A stretch of 27,777 nucleotides of DNA from Trichomonas tenax (Eukaryota > Parabasalia > Trichomonadida > Trichomonadidae): assembly GCA_023091735.1 (NCBI GenBank), contig JALKBU010000689.1, positions 1 through 27,777 on the forward strand. Reading direction: 5' to 3'. The stretch's first letter is position 1. Every line of letters begins with the position of its first letter. The translations under genes and the position numbers were made by a program. Below, one piece after another: positions 23,911 to 27,777 of the stretch. The notes beneath the pieces are model-generated. The model searched no databases and was not told the origin of the DNA. It saw only the letters and a list, made by a program, of their open reading frames with translations.

Positions 23911-24164
23911 CACTATTCTTTTGTTTTTGACCACTTATAACAAAATAGTTTCAATTAACTTCTGACTCTCTATTCCAATCTATTGACTCACTATTCAAAT
24001 GTATTGAGGAAATGTTTCAAATTTGATTTCACCAATTTCCAAATTTAACTTTTTAGAGACCTATGATTGCGTGTGAAACCAATAGCAATAAATGCTCGAA
24101 AACCTTAATTATTTAAGTTATGAGTTGAAAATAATGAAATTATGCAAAGATTTTAAGATTTTTG
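23911..24164. other. AT-rich spacer
   Basis: Between the decayed surface gene and the upstream motifs of the 24268 gene. The repeated phrase CTATTC...CTATTGACTCACTATTC (about 23970-24000) is a local repeat. No ORF seen. Confidence 0.5.
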
Positions 24165-24195
24165 TGACACGTAAATTGTATTTCTGTCATGTAAA
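24165..24195 (+). promoter_or_regulatory. Paired TTTACATGNCA motifs before the 24268 gene
   Basis: TGACACGTAAA (24165-24175) and TGTCATGTAAA (24185-24195), 20 bp apart, about 75-100 bases 5' of ATG 24268. This is the same pair layout as before the metallophosphoesterase, including one CACG variant. Confidence 0.55.
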
Positions 24196-24267
24196 TTTGA
24201 TTTTTATTTTTGATAAATAACGTGATAAAACGTGACATATAATCTTAATTTTCCTTTATCTCAAAAA

Positions 24268-24837
24268 ATGAGAGTCATTCACGCGCGAAAACAGGCAGTT
24301 GTGCGTGAGGAGATTCCTTTGGAGAACTCGGTGAACATTCAGCCGAAAGTTAAGAAGCGCGCAATCCAAAAACAAGAAGAATCGTTTTTAAAGCAACCAA
24401 TTGATTTTCTCTCGATGACCTCCAACAACCTACCTAAAACACCTGTTAGTGATGATGAATCCGACTATACAACGCCTCTTTCTTCAGTTTATGGACCAAA
24501 AAATTTCAAACCGATTTCGCCAACGGAAAAAAACGGAATGGACGAAATCCGCGGAATGCTTGAAGATATGAATCCGAAGAAAGACAACACAAAACACATC
24601 TTTAGACTTACAATGGGAATCGAAAAAGAGCCAATATTCAAAGTAACGCCGGAATTCTCTTTGCAAAAGATTTCAATTGGAAGGGTGCTTCAACTCGCCG
24701 ACAAATCTCAGTCATTGGACGAAAAACGAAAACAACAATTTGCTCGCCATTTCCCTGCGAGCCTTCTGCAGGGCCCAAACATCATAAGAAGGTCCCAACT
24801 TGCGATGAAGAACAAAGTGAACTTAACTTTCACTTAA
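24268..24837 (+). CDS. Hypothetical protein, likely lineage-specific
   Basis: 189 residues from ATG 24268 (MRVIHARKQAVV); the more upstream candidate codon at 24232 is GTG and is rejected. I do not recognise a family. The first 45 residues are basic, the next 60 are Ser/Pro/Asp-rich and probably disordered (PKTPVSDDESDYTTPLSS contains likely proline-directed phosphosites). About 90-150 has a predicted helix MDEIRGMLEDM and a strand-like IFRLTMGIEKEP. The C terminus is basic (LQGPNIIRRSQLAMKNK). No membrane segment or signal peptide. The PISPTEKNGMDEIRGML stretch could be a short conserved motif. Third-position GC is higher than in the spacer, consistent with a real gene, and the paired upstream motifs support it. 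Confidence 0.65.
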   Translation: MRVIHARKQAVVREEIPLENSVNIQPKVKKRAIQKQEESFLKQPIDFLSMTSNNLPKTPVSDDESDYTTPLSSVYGPKNFKPISPTEKNGMDEIRGMLEDMNPKKDNTKHIFRLTMGIEKEPIFKVTPEFSLQKISIGRVLQLADKSQSLDEKRKQQFARHFPASLLQGPNIIRRSQLAMKNKVNLTFT

Positions 24838-25067
24838 TTTTGTTTGTAATTAATTTTATTAATAAATTTTTCTATGTATATGGTTACATATCATCCGCTG
24901 CTCATAAGCAATACATCCATAAAGTATCGGAACATTTTGTTTGATTATAATTTGTAATCAAATTTTTAATTACATGAACTGTTCATAAGCAGTATAAATC
25001 TATACCTAAATTCGAAAAATGATAATAAAAGTTTAATAAAAAATAAGAAATAATAAAATCTAAGAAA

Positions 25068-26708
25068 TTATATACCAAGAATGCTATCAACTTCTCCAGC
25101 TTCGTTCAAAGTAGCTGTTTCTGTAGTAACCTTGCAAGCCTCAACCTTTGCCTCTTTCTTCTTCATGTTGGCGAAAGAAACACGCTTTTTGATAGGCTGA
25201 GAGATTCTAATATCGAGGGACTCCTGAATTCTATTTCTTTCGATTCTAGCAAGTCTAAGTCTCTCTACTGTCTCTTCCCAACCAGTTGGCTTCTGTGTAA
25301 GCTCAAAGCGTGTCTTCTTCTTCTGGAATTCTTCATAAGAATTGAGTTTAGGCTTGAAAGAGTTTTCATCATTCTTTGTTTCATCCTCTTTCTTTGTCCT
25401 TCGCTTCTTTTCTTCTGGAAGCTTATAATAGAAATCAGGAAGGAATCCGAGATTCGTTGGCTGCTTGAATTCACTCTGTTCTTCCTTCTCTATTGTCTGT
25501 TTGAGTTTATCTACGATTTCATCACGCTTCTGAAGAAGAATCCTGTTGCGATCTTCGAGAGACATCTGGAGCATTGATTTCGTTCTCTCTGACTTAGCGA
25601 GAATGCTCTTGGAAGCATCAGAAAGGATCTTTGTAACTTGTGGCTTTTCTTCTTCGACTTCATCTTCAAGCTGCGGCTTTGTTGCAAGAAGGCGCTCTAA
25701 AGTTTTCTTCTGCATCTTTGCAGCGCATTTAATCGATTCAGCATCTTCCTCTGTCTCTTCAACCTTGACAACAGCGCGCTCATTAGCACGTGCTAATGCC
25801 ATCTTCGAAGAAACAAGTCTGGAGAATTTGGATGGATTGCGTGTAGTAAAGCAATCGATTAAAGCTTCCTTGAGCTGGCAAGCGCTGTACGTATCATTAG
25901 ACGACAAGCACTTTGAGATCTGCTTCTCACAGAGTGCGACTTCATTTTCAGGAGATGTTTCATCAAGAATATGGAGGTTTCTGAGGAAAACAAGAATCTG
26001 TTCATGTGAGCAGAACTGCATATCTCCGAATTCTTCTGCAATTCTCTGTATAGAATGCTTGTTAGCAATGATCGATGACTTGTTGCTGATAACAGACATC
26101 GGGCAAACAGGAGCTGGTGCAGCTTCCATCTCTTCATCATCCATCCTCTTCTTGCATGTGGAGAGTAAGTATAAACGGTCGAAAACGTGCGTATTTGGTG
26201 CTGGTGTCTCTGGTGGTAAAGAGGACCTCTTGACGTTCTGTGACTGCCTCATTGGTGTTATTGAGAGTCTCTTTGAGATGTTCTCGATCTCTGACTTCTT
26301 CATCTTCTTTGCAGCGCCCATTATTTGGGAGTTTCTAACTTCTTCTTGATGTTTTAATTCGTCTTGCTTCTTTTTACGAAGTTCCTCCTGCTGCTCAGTC
26401 CTTCTAATGAAGTCGTCCAATTCCTTCTTTGATATTTTCTTGGCTGGTGTCTGATTAATTTCTTCTTTTGGTTTCTTGACTGACATGTAGAGATCACAGA
26501 GTCTTCTATCTGATGTCTTGATGTTTGGTGTCTCGAATGCATTGGCTGGAGCCTTCTGTCTCCTCGGGATCTTTGAAGGAGTCTCCATCGGAATCGGAAG
26601 ATTTGCAACATCGTTGGTATCAGCGACTGTTGAATCATTCTCATCAGCAACAATGTCGTTTTGGTGATTTTCAACGCTTTCAACAACAGTTTGATTCTCT
26701 GCTTCCAT
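25068..26708 (-). CDS. Highly charged coiled-coil protein, probably cytoskeletal
   Basis: 546 residues from ATG 26708 (MEAENQTVVESVENH). Upstream in-frame candidates (TTG at 26804, ATG at 26792) would add a lysine-rich leader without protein character, so 26708 is preferred. Acidic N terminus (1-45), TPSKIPRRQKAP and TPNIKTSDRR segments, a charged coiled-coil region at about 90-135 (KKELDDFIRRTEQQEELRKK), a Ser/Pro linker, a more globular helical middle (about 220-310, FGDMQFCSHEQILVFLRNLH), then further coils and FKPKLNSYEEFQKKKTRFEL near the end. I recall many trichomonad proteins with such F-x-P-K-L and R-x-E/R-coil layouts, associated with the axostyle, flagella or microtubules, but have no specific homologue. 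A basal-body or cytoskeletal role is inference. The opposite strand has a long open frame that is a shadow of this gene. Confidence 0.72.
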   Translation of the reverse strand: MEAENQTVVESVENHQNDIVADENDSTVADTNDVANLPIPMETPSKIPRRQKAPANAFETPNIKTSDRRLCDLYMSVKKPKEEINQTPAKKISKKELDDFIRRTEQQEELRKKKQDELKHQEEVRNSQIMGAAKKMKKSEIENISKRLSITPMRQSQNVKRSSLPPETPAPNTHVFDRLYLLSTCKKRMDDEEMEAAPAPVCPMSVISNKSSIIANKHSIQRIAEEFGDMQFCSHEQILVFLRNLHILDETSPENEVALCEKQISKCLSSNDTYSACQLKEALIDCFTTRNPSKFSRLVSSKMALARANERAVVKVEETEEDAESIKCAAKMQKKTLERLLATKPQLEDEVEEEKPQVTKILSDASKSILAKSERTKSMLQMSLEDRNRILLQKRDEIVDKLKQTIEKEEQSEFKQPTNLGFLPDFYYKLPEEKKRRTKKEDETKNDENSFKPKLNSYEEFQKKKTRFELTQKPTGWEETVERLRLARIERNRIQESLDIRISQPIKKRVSFANMKKKEAKVEACKVTTETATLNEAGEVDSILGI

Positions 26709-27777
26709 GAGAGATGAAATCAAAATTTTGAATTTTAAACGTATATGATTTTTATCGTTGTGTCTTTTTCTCTTCGAGATATATAACTGCATAGCTGCAT
26801 GCAATTCAATGACAATTTTTTCCTTTATCTCTGTTTTTGGGCATAAAAAAGAAAAAATCAGGCTCCATTTTTTTTTCTCGTTTACTCTTTTGAGTTTTGC
26901 AATTTTTAACGAGTAAACCCCTTCCTGGACGAATCTGATGAAACATTTACGTGCTTTTTGTGGGTGCTGATTCTAGTGGTGCAATCTGTTTCATGATCTT
27001 AGCAAGGTATTACTTAATCATGATATGATTACAAACAGGAACCAATTACAAATCATTAATGGGTTTCTGTTATGAATCTCTTTGATGATTATAACAAATA
27101 CATCTCACTATTATAGCGTTCGTTCGCATATTTTTGCTAAAGTTCTGGTCGAAAAATCATAAAATAGAAAAAAAAATACGCTACGCGCATGAGTCAAACG
27201 TCATTCCTTTGCTCATACATCGAGCATACCTAAAGTTATGCTACCTCAAATTCACATAAAATTTGCTCATTGGTAACATTACATATCAAATTTTTGACTT
27301 TACATGACAAATATCAGATAATAAATGTCAAAAATGGTGACTTTAGTTATTTTACATGTCAAAATTCGATGAAATCTCATGGAGATCCTCAAGTTAAATA
27401 GACAAGCAAATGCTATAAGCATACTCAGCACCCCTGAAAAGCACCAATTTCTTATTAAAATAAATGGAAATACTAAATAAGTTAAATTTTTGATTTTTTA
27501 AAAATACAAAAACAGAGTCTCATATTCTTAAAATAATAATCTATAATCACACTGTTTATGAATGTATTAATTATAATTGATTTTGTTAATATATTTATAA
27601 ATTCTGCAATTTAATATAGGCTATATCTATATTATTAACATGCAGTTATGCCTACAATAGATAAGATAAGAGAAGAGCTTCCATCATCTTCCAATACAAG
27701 ATAGTGTTTGTTTAAGCAAAATCATATTGGATGAGCGGCTTGGTCTTTGTTTGCAGAGATATTATTGATACCACTGT
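26709..27777. other. Right-hand intergenic kilobase
   Basis: AT-rich, with no intact gene. It holds the leader of the coiled-coil gene, two TTTACATGNCA motifs (27299-27361), and short open stretches at 27379-27480 (33 codons, starts MEILKLNRQANAISILS) and from ATG 27649 (MPTIDKIREELPSSSNTR then TAG, with another frame continuing LSKIILDERLGL). The last may be the frameshifted or incomplete 5' end of a gene running off the window. Confidence 0.5.
27299..27361. promoter_or_regulatory. Two TTTACATGNCA motifs
   Basis: TTTACATGACA (27299-27309) and TTTACATGTCA (27351-27361), both plus orientation, 52 bp apart, with an AAATGTCAAAAA between them. No confirmed gene starts immediately downstream; a 33-codon ORF begins at 27379. 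Confidence 0.45.

Noticed and set aside
25546..26349. Plus-strand 267-codon open frame
   Set aside because: It is the complement of the coiled-coil gene. Its Ser/Phe-rich, low-complexity translation is what the reverse of Lys/Glu codons gives.
3372..26708. Search for trichomonad introns (GTATGT with ACTAACACACAG)
   Set aside because: I found no ACTAAC-type branch/acceptor in the genes, all of which read through without interruption.
27379..27480. 33-codon ORF just after the motif pair
   Set aside because: Too short to separate from chance in AT-rich DNA; no domain and no clear continuation.

Overview
The window reads as nuclear DNA of a parabasalid (trichomonad) flagellate. Reasons: long intron-free eukaryotic genes in AT-rich spacers, very short 5' leaders with an Inr-like TCACTTTT in one case, a BspA-type leucine-rich-repeat protein, a TRPML-like channel remnant, a flagellar CFAP97/hemingway-type protein, and a Maverick/Polinton-like element remnant. 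I cannot settle the genus (Trichomonas, Tritrichomonas or a relative) from the sequence alone. No tRNA, rRNA, CRISPR or recognisable spliceosomal intron was seen.

Region by region. (1) 1-2720 is the decayed end of a mobile element. It has a dense block of direct and inverted repeats (8-536), small lysine-rich ORFs on both strands, a cluster of GC-rich hairpins, and two frameshifted genes. The element's genes share an upstream T6-AATAAGTA-like sequence. (2) 3372-6791 encodes a class I-like PI3-kinase. It is followed by convergent minus-strand genes for a tail-anchored Q-SNARE (7021-7314) and a CFAP97-domain protein with an acidic repeat tail (7602-8747). (3) 8748-12144 is gene-poor and holds a frameshifted mucolipin-type cation channel (10610-11481), a G14 run and a 37-bp tandem duplication. 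(4) 12145-21031 is gene-dense: CTF18 clamp loader, NTF2-like protein, pseudokinase with a long Ser/Pro/Tyr tail, Sec13/Seh1-like WD40 protein, CDK-like kinase and metallophosphoesterase. (5) 21436-23910 holds surface or adhesion-type material: a BspA-like LRR protein, a 72-codon ORF, and the broken 3' part of a type I membrane protein. (6) 24268-26708 encodes two trichomonad-type proteins of unknown function. The right kilobase is intergenic.

The most interesting unexplained signal is a recurrent near-palindromic motif, TTTACATGNCA. It lies only in spacers, often as pairs 15-20 bp apart, and forms a near-regular array of at least six copies in the 251-bp divergent spacer between the pseudokinase and the Sec13-like gene. 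It also sits just 5' of the NTF2-like, metallophosphoesterase and 24268 genes but not of several others. I infer an uncharacterised promoter element, and it affects start-codon choice because the motif itself contains an ATG.

The genes do not form one pathway. They are an ordinary mixture of signalling (PI3K, CDK-like kinase), replication (CTF18), trafficking (SNARE, Sec13-like), flagellar and surface functions.
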